Shown here piece after piece: positions 41,223 to 53,261 of a stretch of 64,000 nt of DNA (position 1 is the stretch's first letter; each line of letters begins with the position of its first letter). Origin of the DNA: Meloidogyne chitwoodi. Lineage: Eukaryota; Nematoda; Chromadorea; Rhabditida; Meloidogynidae. Under the pieces are notes generated by a model. It was given only the letters and a program-made list of their open reading frames with translations. It was not told where the DNA came from and ran no database searches. The translations under genes and the position numbers were made by a program. Where the stretch lies: assembly GCA_015183035.1 (NCBI GenBank), contig JACZZP010000004.1:2108001-2172000 (forward strand). The letters are read 5' to 3'.

Positions 41223-44200
41223 TTAAATTGTCTCAGTATCATCCAAAGTCATTGGTTTTAATGCAATTATTGCCATTTTTACAGCTTTTGCAAATTCTCC
41301 AGCTTTTGGAAGTATAAAATAATGAACTCTACTTATATGTGATCTAATAAAATAAATTTACTATTTTTTTAAATTAAAAAAATCTTTTTAATTCTATTTT
41401 TCAGTTAAAGAGCCGAGTTAATGCTGATACTAGATCCCTATTTGATTATTTTTTTTTTAATTTATCAACTTACTCTCCTGTTGGTAATTCATATCCAAAT
41501 TTAAAAGTCAAAAATTCTGGAAAACGTCGTTTACTTGTAACACGTAAAATACTAGCTAATGAATGCCTCATTGAAGAACAAACTATTCCTTCCTAAAATT
41601 AAAAAAATAAATAAAAATAAAAAATAAATAAAAATAAATAAATAAACTCACAGTAATATCCAATTTATGAAAAATATGCATGTGTGTTCTACTAAAAAAT
41701 ATTAAAAAAATATTAAATAATTTTTTTAACAAGTCGTTAACCCTCTAATAAAGAGGTAAAAACGAAAAATTATTTTTAAATAAAATTTTTATAAAAATTT
41801 AAAAAAACCTAAGTGCAATATAACAAGGAATTTTATCGTCTTCAGATGAAAGTACTTCCTTTTTAAAAAAAATTAGTTAAAAATAAATTATAAGTATTTT
41901 AATTAACCTCCCCCTCAAAATGTTCAATAATTTCTGCTTTAAGAATTATTTCATTCCATCTAAGCCTTTCACCTTCTTTTGGTTTTGCCTCCAACATTTG
42001 TGGAGAAGAAATTTGTAATTCATCAACATCTGAACTTAAAGATTCTTCTTCATTAATTGAAAAAACTGATTGAACATTTCTATAACGTTTATTACCAAAT
42101 CTTTCAATTGTGCTTACATGTTTTAAAGAATCTTTTTAGAAAATAAAAATATTTTTTAAAATTTATTTATTTTATACCTGACGATTTGCTTTGCTTGACA
42201 ATTATTTTTGGTTGTTTTATTTGAACAGATTTTTTTAACATTGCAAAAATTGACTTAAAAAAAAGTTAATTTTTATGTCAGAAATTCTCTAATAATTAAT
42301 TAATTTCAGAAAACCTTTTTCCACTCGTTTTTAGGCTGAACAGTTATAATACCTTTTTTGCATTCAATACAATCATTTTTTGTAAAATGATTACTAAGTT
42401 TTTGTAAATTACTAGTTTCGGAGAGAATAGAATGCAAAGCTTTAAAAAATTTAAAAATAATTTTAAAATTAAATAAACCTTTATATCCTCCTTCGGAATA
42501 AGAAATATGTTCTAAATTTTGATGCAAAAATCGTGAAATAGCCATAAACATAAATTGATCTTCTTCTTCATGTCCAGAACCAACAAAACAAATGTGATCT
42601 TTTGGGCAAGTGTCAGATTTAAATTTTAAAAGTGAAGACATTGCAAAACCAAACTTTTCTGGGTCTTCAACAATCTAAAAGAAAAATATTTAAAGATAAA
42701 AAATTGTCTTACAGTTTCTGCGGTTAAATTATAAGATCCAGAGATTGATCCTGCATTAAAACATTTTTGTGAACGAGTGTCAATAATAAAATAAGTAAAA
42801 TTTGAATTTGTCACTTTTAGGTCAATAGCACGTTTATAAAGTTCTTGAGCAGAAATTGAAAGACAAATAAGTCTATTTAAAGGCTGTTCTAAGCAATCAT
42901 CAAGAAGATTTGAGCCAAAAAGCATACAATGAAAATCCTTTAAAAAAATAAAAAAAATTTTTAGGTATTAAAAATGGAAATTAAAATATTAAAAAAATAT
43001 TTTATGTAGTTGTACAAAAAAAATAATTTCAAAATTCCAGACCTTCTAGATCTTAAATAATCGAAAAAAATTGTGAACAAATATTTATAAATTAAACCTC
43101 TCGCACTGAAATGGGCGTCAAATTCAAATGTACAGAACAAATTTCAAGTAAATCGTGTAAGTCATCTCGGGTCATTTTACTTGGAATATCCTTAAGCAAA
43201 GTTAGAATTCTATCTCTTTCAGTTAACAAAATAATTTCATCTTTAACAGTTTGTACAAAAGCCAAAGAGACAAAAAATATTAAAAAAGGGTCACCCTTAA
43301 AATTGAAAAATTAAAAAAGAAATTTAAAAAAACCTTCTCAAAATATCTATCCCAAAGAGAATTACTCAAATTATCGTCCATATTTACACATAATAAAGTC
43401 CGAAGCCAATCACTTGTAAATTCTGATGCTTGGATTTTAAAAGAATCCAAAAATGAGCAAAGCTGAGGGTCATGGTATTGCATAAGAAGACGCAATAAAT
43501 CAAACATTTTTGGCGATCTGAAAATATTTTTCAAGAATTTCGAAGTAAACAAAAAATGACTCAGAATATCAAAATTATCTACTCGACCCTATCTGTTCAC
43601 ATCAGTTTTATTAAATAAAAAATCGAAACCTTGGAATATATTTAGTTGTAATTGCCCAAAAAACATTAAAAAGATTGCATTTGTCAAAAGGAAATTCTAA
43701 AAGCTTTCCAAGTATTTCCAACCATCCTTTGTCTTGTTCATAACCAACATTCCGTCTTTTGCAATATAAGGTCATAAAGCTCTCAATTTCAGGCACAGTC
43801 CATCTCGCTGAGATATTGCTTCTTTGTTTTATTAATTTTTGGCAATCCTTCCTCAACAGTGATTGGTTTTTTAAATTATAAAGATTATCCCAATCTGTTA
43901 AAGGATCTGGCTTGTTACGAACGCCAAGGAGATTCTAAAATAATAAATTAAAATTATCTAGTGACAAAAAAATGCATCGTTAGAATAAGCCCTGAGTTAC
44001 CATTGGTGAAATAATAATTTAGACTTTCTTACTCTACTCTAATACATTGAAAATAAAAATCCCACAAGATATTATACAACTTACAATCCAACTATTTGCT
44101 CTTGAAGACAAACTTGAAGCAAGATGATTGTGTACAACAATTTCACTCTCTCCAGTCAAATTTAAGGTTTGTCGTGTTATATCATCACTTAAAGAACTTG

Positions 44201-44294
44201 ATTGACCCTCATCTCCAACTTTAGACCATCCATCACTTAAATCCTGTTCACCATTTTCGTAAGAAATATCAAAATTATTATTTGAAAGAGACAT
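41223..44294 (-). CDS. TBC1D23-like protein (TBC domain plus rhodanese-like and C-terminal domain)
   Basis: Minus strand, start MSLSNNNFDISYENG at 44294. The TBC domain (about 43100-43934) includes RKDCQKLIKQ, WTVPEIESFMTLYCKRRNVG, YEQDKGWLEILGKLLEFPFD and LWDRYFEKGDPFLIFFVSLA. A rhodanese-like domain follows (about 42480-42900): FTYFIIDTRSQKCFNAGSI, then HICFVGSGHEEEDQFMFMAI. The carboxy end (41.2-42.1 kb; RWNEIILKAEIIEHFEGE; HYFILPKAGEFAKAVKMAII) corresponds to the C-terminal domain, ending MTLDDTETI. This TBC-rhodanese-C-domain order is that of TBC1D23, a trans-Golgi adaptor linking golgin-captured endosomal vesicles to the WASH complex. The Arg-finger position reads L-R-K-D-C-Q-K, with Lys for Arg, consistent with a TBC domain that does not act as a GAP; a Y-E-Q glutamine-finger-like triplet is present. 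It lies 174 bp downstream of rpn-2. Confidence 0.85.
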
Positions 44295-44303
44295 ACTAAC
44301 CAA

Positions 44304-44305
44304 CT
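44304..44305 (-). other. Probable trans-splice acceptor for the TBC1D23-like gene
   Basis: On the minus strand GTTTTTAG ends nine bases before the ATG at 44294 (TTGGTTAGT between). With no upstream exon and a gene ending 164 bp earlier, this fits a spliced-leader acceptor. Which leader is used cannot be read from the sequence. Confidence 0.5.
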
Positions 44306-44468
44306 AAAAACTAAATTATATAAACCAAAACAATTAGAAAAAATAGGAAAAAAATATTTTTCAATACGTCAAAAACATAAAAAATATTTTTGAAGAAATA
44401 CGAATTTTTATCATTGTCTCTCTAAATCCCTTACAACACAGACACTAAATGAGAAAGAATCACCCGAA

Positions 44469-47400
44469 TCAATAGTTTAACAACGAAAAAGTAAATGGTT
44501 CATGTGGGGAAATTGTTTTGGTACCAACATCTTTTTGATCAACTGAATCACTAACACCTCCAGCTATAGCAGTTTCAACAATTTCTTCTTCTTCGTTTTC
44601 ATTTAAATGTTCAAACATTATTATTCCTCCACGGGTAATAGATTTAATTGGCGTATAATGAGATGTCTCTGTCGGCATAGACAATTTACGTAATTGTAAA
44701 CGAACAACACGAGCTGGATTTGAAATATTGTGAAAAGAGGATTCTTGCGTTTCTTTAAATCTTAAAATAAAAATTGTGTAAAAATAATAAAAATTAAAAC
44801 TTTTCATCAGCCTTCTCTTTCTCGTTTGAAAGTGTGTTATCAGAAACTTCATCAACTTCCATTTTCTCTACTACTAAATTAATATTTAAATATTAAGTTA
44901 TTTTTATAAAATCACAAAAACCTTGTTCTTTCTTTTGTCTTTCAGATCCACCTTTCTTTTTGTTTGTAGTAGAAAGTACAGCTACTTCAACTTTGTCTGT
45001 TTCAACTTTTTTCTTATCCTCTAAAGGTGGAGGATATGCAAAGTTTGAAGCTTTAGCATTGCAACGAAAGATAATTTTGGGCATCTAGAATAATTGTTAA
45101 AAATAAATTTTACAAAAATTTAAAAATGTAAACCTTCAATCCTTTATTTAGTCCAATAAGACAAGTTGGTTGAAAAGCCAAAGAAATGAAATGAGTCAAT
45201 GAATGCCAATACCAATGTTGTAAAAATACAAAAGTGCCCAAAACAGAAGGCATATCAGGTTGTCCATCACGATTATGTAAAGAAAGTGTGACATTCCGTC
45301 CACCTGCATCTAGAATTCCTTGAGCAATAATTGCACCAAACTAAAAAGCAAATCGAAATTATTAGATCATTTTGATAAAATTAACCTTGGTAATTGTATC
45401 TTCACTCTTCTCAGATATAGTTTTGGTAATAGTCTTTCGAAAATCAACAACATTTGAACAAGTGGAAGAAGTGTGTTGTATTAAAACGAATGAAAGAGCG
45501 ATTAAAGCTCCTTGACGGACATAATTTTCTTTGGCTTGTAGCAAGGGTTCAAGACGAGAAACTGACTCCTAAAAACAATAAAAATTAAATTAAAAACTTT
45601 AAAATTATTATAATTATTCAACAAAAGAAAACCTTATATCCAGAACCAGCACAAGCAATTGCCAATGCAATAGCAGCTCCATAACGAATATGACCGTTAA
45701 AATGTTCAAACAACATTCCAGTATGACTTAAGCAAAGTTCAGGATTACTAAATTTATTAAAATAAATTAAGTTTAAAAAAATATTTAAACAAACCCACTG
45801 AGGATGAAACCAATAGCTATTGTAGCAAATCTCTTCACATCATTACTGGGGTCAGCAGCAACTTTCTCTAAAAGACGTTTAACAACTTCAGCATTTCCAC
45901 TTCCAGCATATGCCATAGCAATCTAAAAAATAAATATAAAAAAAATTTTTATAAAAAAACCATGCAAACAGCAGTTTGACGCATAATTGCTTCAGAATGA
46001 AAACTTTCTAGAATAGCAATCCAACTTAAAATAAAAATTAATTAAATATAAAAAATAATTAAAATAATACGGTTCAGATTTTTCCAACATTCCATATGCA
46101 AGCATAGCAATTCCTGTACGCAATCCTCTTTGGATTTTGTCATGTTGCGTTTCCAAAATGTAGCTTCGCATCTCATCAAAAACCTAATTGGGGAATTTAT
46201 ATATAAATTAATTTTATAAAAAAATACCGATAGATTTAAAGATCCAGCCATGACCAAACCCATTGCAATTCCTGCTCCTTCACCAGAAACAGCCTCATTT
46301 TGGCTATACAAACATTCTCTCAATTGTTCATAAATCTTTATACTTCGAGTTCCCAATGCTGCTAACCCTAAACCTAGACACGATCCATGTCTTACAGCAC
46401 TTGTAGTTGCTTTATTTAATTGATCAGTGAGGTAAGTTATGACACTCGGATTTCCGTGATTTGCGTGTATTAAACCTGAAAATGTGTTGATAAATATAAT
46501 CTAAAACAAATTAAAACCATATGCATAAAGAGATCCTCCTTCTTTAAAACCAAAAGGGTCAACATCTCCTTTTGGTAAATATGGTTCAAGTATCTTTCGA
46601 GCTTCAAATTCATGACCCTAAATAAAAAATTTTTAAATAGAAAATATTTAAATTAAAAAAACCTTATGAATTAATCCAAGAGAAGCAACAGCATTGAATT
46701 TATTCCAATTTGTTGCTTTTGAAATCCAATCCAAATTCTCCCTGGAGCAAAAATTAATTTATAAATACATAAAATGTATTAAAACCTAAGAAAGTCATCA
46801 CAAGTTGTACCAGTATGCATCAAACCATTCGCAACAACAGCAGCATTATGAGCGCAGGACCCACGAACAGTATCCTTTATATTACGTAAAATCAACATAT
46901 CCGTATGATTATTTTTTATTAAAAATTGCATATGATGTTTAATAGTTTCTTCGCCACTGAGTATATATTTTAAATTGTGATTTTCTGGGGATGGCTTCAC
47001 TTCTTCTGCATCAGGAGAAGGTTCTTCCTTTTTGAAGAGAATTTCTTTGAGTTGTTCCAAAAATTCTTGAGGTGCGTTTTCATAAAGATCAAAAGCAAGT
47101 TGATAGGCAACAAGAGTATTTTTCTTAAATTTATCCGTTAAAAAAATAAATAAAAAAGATAACATTTGAAAGAAGATTATTGAAGATCTGTGCAACTTCT
47201 GCAGGACGTTCCAATTTTATCAAACACTAAAAATAGAAAAGATTATGGAACAAAAACAAATTTTCAAACCTGGCATATAGAAAGAACTTTCAACGCCAAA
47301 TTCTGTGAATTCTTATTTTCCATTTGTAAATCAGAATCCAACATATGAAAAATTAAATCAAGTACAAGAGTACGAAATTCAATGTCCAATTGTGATTCCC

Positions 47401-48113
47401 AAACTTTATTGAGCGTTTCAGTCATAACAGATGTTTTGTCTGATGCCTCATTTGACTTGATTGCTGTTTCAACCATATCGATCCTTCGAGTTTCAAAAGC
47501 CAATCCAATTACAGAGTTAAAATCACGCCGCTCAAGGTTTTGATGGAAAATACGGTCAATTAAAGCAGCCAATTTTGGTTCAACTTCCAATTTTTGATTT
47601 CTCATCTTTTTGTAGGTATCAAGCGCTTGTTCAATAATTTTATTGACATACTGGAAAGAATTTTTTTAATTTAATAATAAAAAATTTCCCTTTTAATGTC
47701 TTTTGAAAAAAAAGGAATAAAGGCATGTAATACAGAACTATAAATTAATAAAAATAAATTACCAGACTATCATGCTCTTTAAAATCATTCTGTCTCGGTG
47801 TTGAACTAAAATGATCGTCAGAATCCAGAGCAAAAGCAAGTGCTTTGTCATAATCTTCTAAACAAAAAGCAACCTTCGAGCAAAGTAAAGCAGCTTTTCC
47901 TCTTCCACCAAATTTTTGATCTTTTGCAAGATTTTCCAAAATGTTTAGATAATGTGCCATTTCAAACCAAGTAGCTGTTATAACTTTCCAATCATCCAAA
48001 TTCTCAATAATTATTTGTTTTTCTGATAATTGCTTTAAAGGATCACTTAGCGATTCCAAATATGGGGTAGCATTTTTTGGATTATTTCGCCATATATGCA
48101 TAATTTGCGCCAT
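44469..48113 (-). CDS. rpn-2: 26S proteasome regulatory subunit RPN2 (PSMD1)
   Basis: Minus strand, ATG at 48113 ([20 protein letters not shown]). The N-terminal helical region has [20 protein letters not shown] and [21 protein letters not shown] run of proteasome/cyclosome repeats follows between about 45.3 and 47.2 kb: [95 protein letters not shown]. The C-terminal domain includes [20 protein letters not shown] and [13 protein letters not shown]...[18 protein letters not shown]2 is the large scaffold of the proteasome base and docks RPN13 near its end. The terminus is [12 protein letters not shown], where orthologues usually end near PFEYIDD. A TTTTTCAG acceptor 20 bases before the ATG may be a spliced-leader site. 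Confidence 0.95.
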
Positions 48114-48686
48114 TTCTGTTAGATAATTAAATCTGAAAAATTTGTAAAAATAATATTTCTTTAAACTAAAGAGAATAAAAAAATAAAATAATTCTGAAAA
48201 ATGATGATAAAATTTAAAAAGAATAAGGCAGATTTTTTAGAAAAACAGAGAAATCTAACTGTCTCGCAAGGAGAAAAAAATTATATTTTTCTCTTTCGTT
48301 ATTACTCTTTTTCTTTTTTCATAATTTCTACACTATTTCTTATTTTTCCAAAGAATAGTTGATTAATTTTCATAACGCCAAATTATTTTAAACTGTTTTA
48401 AATAAAGTAAATCAAAATTGAATTTAAAAATTAATTTTACTGTTGTTTAACTGACATTGCTTTTATTTTCTTGTATAATTGTTTCTCAAAGTATAAAAGT
48501 AAAAAATAAAACTTCATTTCGTTTTTTAGTGTCATTAAAATAAAAAATTATGTTTCCTTATTTTCTTTTCTTCGGTTTTGCTCAATTTTGCCTTTCACTT
48601 TTAAAAAAGTTGTTTTTGCTTTTTAACTCAACGCCAGTTGAAGGTTTTTTTGTAAAATCTAAAACTTTTTTTAAAATTTAGCGATA
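48114..48686. other. Divergent 5' intergenic region
   Basis: About 570 bp separates rpn-2 (minus) from the F-box-like fragment (plus). On the minus strand TTTTTCAG (acceptor at 48133-48134) just precedes the rpn-2 start. At 48637-48682 is a block (GTTGAAGGTTTTTTTGTAAA, ATCTAAAACTTT, AAAATTTAG) that recurs right before the second F-box-like copy at about 48955-49010. Confidence 0.6.
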
Positions 48687-48980
48687 ATGACAGGATGCTC
48701 ATTGACTAATGTTATGAAGAACAATTCGTCTTTAACAATGGATAATCTTTCAAATCAAATTAAACTTGACATTTTTAAGTGTTTAAATGTTAATGAATTA
48801 ATTGTAATTCAAAATGTCAGTCGTTATTTTTATAACTTTGTTGAAGATTATAGAAACGAATTGGAAAATAAAAGAATTTTTTCTTTTTTTCTTTTATTCG
48901 AAGTTTTCCTTGTACTTTTAGCAGTATTATTTTTACTTTTTCAAACAGTACCGATTGAAGGTTTTTTTTGTAAAATCTAA
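48687..48980 (+). pseudogene. Truncated F-box-like first-exon copy
   Basis: The open frame reads MTGCSLTNVMKNNSSLTMDN, then LSNQIKLDIFKCLNVNELIV, then IQNVSRYFYNFVEDYRNELE. It then diverges into a hydrophobic stretch (FFLLFEVFLVLLAVLFLLFQ) derived from AT-rich 5'-flank-like DNA and stops. The first part closely matches the neighbouring gene's first exon at 49012. It looks like the remnant of a local tandem duplication of promoter plus exon 1. A short F-box-only product with a membrane-like tail is possible but unsupported. Confidence 0.65.
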
Positions 48981-49011
48981 AACTTTTTAAAATTTATTTT
49001 AAAATTTAGAG

Positions 49012-50620
49012 ATGAAGAAAACGTCAAAATGGATATTGAATAAAGTTATGAGGAACAAAGCAGCTTCAACAATGAATAATCTTTCAAATGAAATTAAACT
49101 TGACATTTTTAAGTGCTTAAATTTTGAACAATTAATTAAAATTCAAAATGTCAATCGTTTTTTTAATAAATTTTTTGAGGATTATAGAAATGAATTGGCA
49201 CTTGAATATATTTCTGAAATTAAAATTGTAAGTTGAAAATATATAATTTATTAGTTTAAGGCTTATATTTTTTTAAGCTTCATAAATTGGTGGTAAAACA
49301 TCGATCAATTAAAAATTATACTGAACTTAATGCTGATCGTGGTGTTGACAACTTTTCATTGAGTGATGAACTTAAAAAGAAGGTTAAATTATTTTTTATT
49401 TTTAATATATATAAATATTAAATTATTTTCAGTGGGAATTTGCAATATTTGAACAAATTCCTCTCTATTTGAGTTACAATGAACCTTGTAAAGCTGTAGT
49501 TCGTTTTTGTAATAAGGTTTGTTTGTTTAAATAAATAATTTAATATCTTTATTTTCTAATTAAATTTAAGAAAGGGAATTGGCTTTTGAAACTTCCATAT
49601 AATCCAAAAAATATTAAAGAAATGTTTATTATTCGTTTTTGGCTAAAGAAACTCTTAAATTGTACTTTCGCCAAAGCAGAATTTGACAATGTTATATTTA
49701 ATCCAGGTTTTTTTATTTATATTTAAATTGGTGAAAAATACTAGGAAATAGATCATCTTTATTGTTTTATATCTGACCTAAACAAATTTAAAATTAAAAA
49801 ATATTATTATCATTTTAAGCAAAAATTCAAATGATATACAAAAAAAGATTAATTAAAATTAATAATTTATAGCCTTAATTAAATTATTATTTGAAAATGT
49901 TAGAAATTTGCTTCAATTTCATACAAATAATACACTTTTACGTTATTGTATTACAAATTTTGAAAATCAAGCAATGAAATTTGTTAAAGATCATTTGGTT
50001 ATTTGTACAGTATTTAATGTTGATTTTACTTTATGTGATGATTTGGAACAATGCAATAAACCTATTTTAAATATTTTAAAGGAAGGGAAAAAGTTTCCCT
50101 ATGTTAAAATTATTTTTAGAGTTGGGCCTTCATTGTTTGAATTAATTAAAAATGTAAGTTATTTAAAATGAAAGTTATTATTTTTAAGTAGATGGGTAGT
50201 ATAGAGGGTTGACATTATGAGACTTTAAATCACTAAACCAACTTATTATAGAAAGTGTGAGATTAATTTTTTAATAGAAATTTTGACGGAAGCCAATATA
50301 GAATTTCTTTAATAAATATCAAAACAAGTAAAATAAATTTTATTTTTTTTTAATTTTAGTATTTAAAAACATCAACAAATTGTTCAAATTTTGTTTCTAA
50401 AGTTGAGTTTGAGGTTACTCAATGGGGTTATGTTTGGAATGTTGATTATTTACGTAATATGGCAGATGAAACGAGTGATTTTATTCATGATAAGAGCCAT
50501 TTATTTAATTCTAAATATAAAATTGTTAATAATAATGATCCAAAAATAGTTTTTTTGGCAAATTATATGTGGCGTGCTAGTATTAATTATATTGTTAGTT
50601 TTATTATTAAACGAAAGTAA
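49012..50620 (+). CDS. F-box-like family gene C (intact paralogue)
   Basis: Exon 1 starts MKKTSKWILNKVMRNKAAST, then MNNLSNEIKLDIFKCLNFEQ, then LIKIQNVNRFFNKFFEDYRN, an F-box-like region. Exons then encode LHKLVVKHRSIKNYTELNAD, WEFAIFEQIPLYLSYNEPCK, LPYNPKNIKEMFIIRFWLKK, ALIKLLFENVRNLLQFHTNN, KFVKDHLVICTVFNVDFTLC, FRVGPSLFELIKN, and a last exon YLKTSTNCSNFVSK ... FIIKRK with TAA at 50618-50620. Exon structure matches genes A and B, and all junctions seen keep frame. A role as substrate adaptor of an SCF ubiquitin ligase is inferred from the N-terminal pattern only; the C-terminal region resembles no family I know. Confidence 0.75.
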
Positions 50621-50816
50621 AATGTTGTAATAATTGTGATAAATTTTAAAATATTTTTTCATTGAACATTTTATACATTTTGACATACCTATATTAAATT
50701 GCGCCTTTTCGGCCGGCGCCTATTTGGCCTCGCGCTTTTTCGGGCTTGTCTCTGTTATTTTTATATATTTTAAGGCAATAAGGATTAAAAAAATTTAATT
50801 AAATTTATTATAAAAT
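50621..50816. other. Short intergenic spacer with GC-rich patch
   Basis: The 196 bp between gene C and uap-1 (same strand) contains GCGCCTTTTCGGCCGGCGCC and CTCGCGCTTTTTCGGGC (50700-50746), strikingly GC-rich for this window, then TATATATTTTAAG, a possible trans-splice acceptor ahead of ATG 50817. Confidence 0.4.
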
Positions 50817-52652
50817 ATGAGTATTCTTGATCATCTTTTACTAAAACAGCCAAGATTATTTGAATATTTGAATAGTTTAGAAGGAAATAAAAAAGATGAA
50901 TTTGCCCAGTATTTGCTCAAGGTTTTTTATTTTTTAATCATAAATTTTTCGTTTTGTTTAGTTTGATTTTGACTTTTTGGCTGAAGCATTCAAGACTTCT
51001 CAATGTTCAAAATTACCTTTGATCGAAGATATTTCTCCTATAGGTTCAGATAAATATGTTGATCGAAATCAATTGACAACTGTTGAATTGGACAGACTTT
51101 TTAATATTGGTAAATTTATTTAAAATTAAATTTAAAAAATATTTTTTAAGGTTTAAAAGCTATTTCTGAAGGCAAAGTAGCTGTACTTGTTTTAGCTGGT
51201 GGACAAGCTAGTAGGCTTGGCGCTGATTGTCCAAAAGGTGTTCTTTCACTTGGTACTGGTCTTCAAAACCGAACAGATTCTCTTTTATTTATTCAAGCAG
51301 CTCAAATTAGTTTTTTTCAAGAAATGGCTCACAAACACTTTCCTAATTCTAATAAAACAATAATTACTTGGTTGGTTATGACTAGTCGTTCAACTGATGC
51401 TCAAACACGTACTCATTTAAAAGAAGTTATCGAAGTTACTGGGCTTCACTCGGATCAGGTTTATAAATATGACTTAGAGATGAATTTACTTTTTTTGTTG
51501 TAAAAAAGGAATTAGTTTGTTTCATTAAATTTTTCGAAAAATTCCTCTTATGTATAAATAACAGAAAAACTTTTAATAAATTAATTTAGGTTATTGTATT
51601 CAGTCAAGATGAACTTCCTGCTTTTGATTTTAATGGTGAAATTTTTTTATCTTCTCCCACTCAATTTGTTACTTCTCCAGGTTTTTTTATTTTAAGAGTC
51701 TAATACTTTCTTTTTTTTAATTTTTTAGATGGGAATGGTGGTATGTATCAAGTAATTGCTCCAATTCTTCCAAAACTTGAGCAACTTGGAATTGAATATT
51801 TTCATGTTTATTGTGTGGATAATATACTTTGTCGTGTGCCAGATTTACATATGATTGGTTGTTCTATTGACAAAAAGGCGGATTGCGCTTTAAAGGTTTT
51901 CAATTTTTATACACCCCACAAAAATATCCAGTGTATTTGCCTCAAATTTTAGAAGAAAATTACTTAAATTTGTCTGTACTGCTAATCTTTAATTCATAGC
52001 ACTGCCCATATTCAAGACAAATTTTTTATAATTTTACAAATATTAAGGTAATCGAGAAGAAGAATCCAACAGAAAAAGTCGGTCATGTATGTACGGAAAA
52101 TGGAAAGCTTCGTGTACTAGAATATTCAGAAATTCCAAAAGAATTGGCAGAAAAACGTGACCCAAACTCTCCGGACAAATTACTTTTTCGTGCTGGAAAT
52201 ATTGCTAACCATTTTTTTACATTTAATTTCCTTCAAAATGCATGTATGGATATCAACTCTCTTCCTTATCATTCTGCTCGTAAACGAATACCTTATATGG
52301 ACCCAGTTACGTGTAAAAATATTCAACCGGTTGGAGAGAATGGTATTAAATTGGAACGTTTTATATTTGATGCTTTTATTCATGCAAAGTTAGTTTTTAA
52401 TATTTGATAATTTTATTTGAAGATGGGGAATTAACAAGGGTCAAAAATTAATTCCTCTTCGTTTTCTAATAAATTATTTTTAGAAATTTTATGGTTTGGC
52501 AAGTACCTATTGAAGAAGAGTTTAGTCCGCTTAAAAATCCAAACTCTACAGGCGTGGATTGTCTTTCAACATGCATTCGTGATTTTAATTCTGTACATGG
52601 AGATGCGATACGTGAAATATGTAAAGGATTTTGTAAGAAGGAATTAAATTAA
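50817..52652 (+). CDS. uap-1: UDP-N-acetylhexosamine pyrophosphorylase
   Basis: Start MSILDHLLLKQPRLFEYLNS. The nucleotide-binding signature is VLVLAGGQASRLGADCPKGV (about 51180-51240). Other landmarks are TWLVMTSRSTDAQTRTHLKE, VIVFSQDELPAFDFNG, GNGGMYQVIAPILPKLEQLG, FHVYCVDNILCRVPDLHMIG, the substrate-site region KKNPTEKVGHVCTENGKLRV, FRAGNIANHFFTFNFLQNAC, KLERFIFDAF and EEEFSPLKNPNSTGVDCLST. The enzyme makes UDP-GlcNAc from UTP and GlcNAc-1-phosphate in the cytosol, feeding chitin (eggshell, pharynx) and glycoprotein synthesis. All expected blocks are present in order, with eight exons or so. It ends KGFCKKELN at 52652. Confidence 0.95.
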
Positions 52653-53261
52653 TTGACTTTAAAAATGGTTGTTTTATAAATATTTATTTTTGTCTGTTGA
52701 AGGGGTAGACTGGAGGGAACTTATTCTATGAGAGCTTGAGTTTTTTTTAATTTTTAAAAAATTTTTTTATTAAAAATGAAAAAAGTCAAAAACCTTCCTA
52801 AATAATTTTTCAGGTATGCTACTTATTTTGGATATTATTTTTACCCTCCTCTAGCCTCCCTCTATTCCTTTTTATTTAAATGACTATATACTTAAAATTC
52901 TATAAAAAAAGACCTATATTCTTTCAATTCCTTTTTATTCGGGAATATATTGACAACTTTAATTTATTTTTTCTTCTTTTATATTCTTTAATTTTTGCTA
53001 TTTATTTTTGATATATTGTTGACTTAAATTAAAAAATAAAACTTTATCTTTTTAAAATTTTTATTTTAGTATAAATTTTTGTTTTTTATTAATTATAATA
53101 ATTTTTAAATGTTTTGAACATTTTGTTTATTTATAAAATTTTTGGAAAATTTTAAACTTTTTTGTCATCTAATCTTATTTAATTTATTAATTTTTTAAGA
53201 ACTAGTTTTGCAAATATTCAACACTTGATAGTTTTTTCCCTAAATATATTCTTGTGTTTAA
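52653..53261. other. Intergenic region
   Basis: About 600 bp of mainly AT-rich DNA lies between uap-1 and the DENN gene. Short facing sequences GGGTAGACTGGAGGGAA (52703) and CCCTCCTCTAGCCTCCCTC (52844) are weakly inverted. No gene was seen. Confidence 0.5.

Noticed and set aside
50700..50746. GC-rich patch as a promoter island or rRNA fragment
   Set aside because: It is under 50 bp and has no recognisable rRNA or snRNA sequence; only noted as odd composition.
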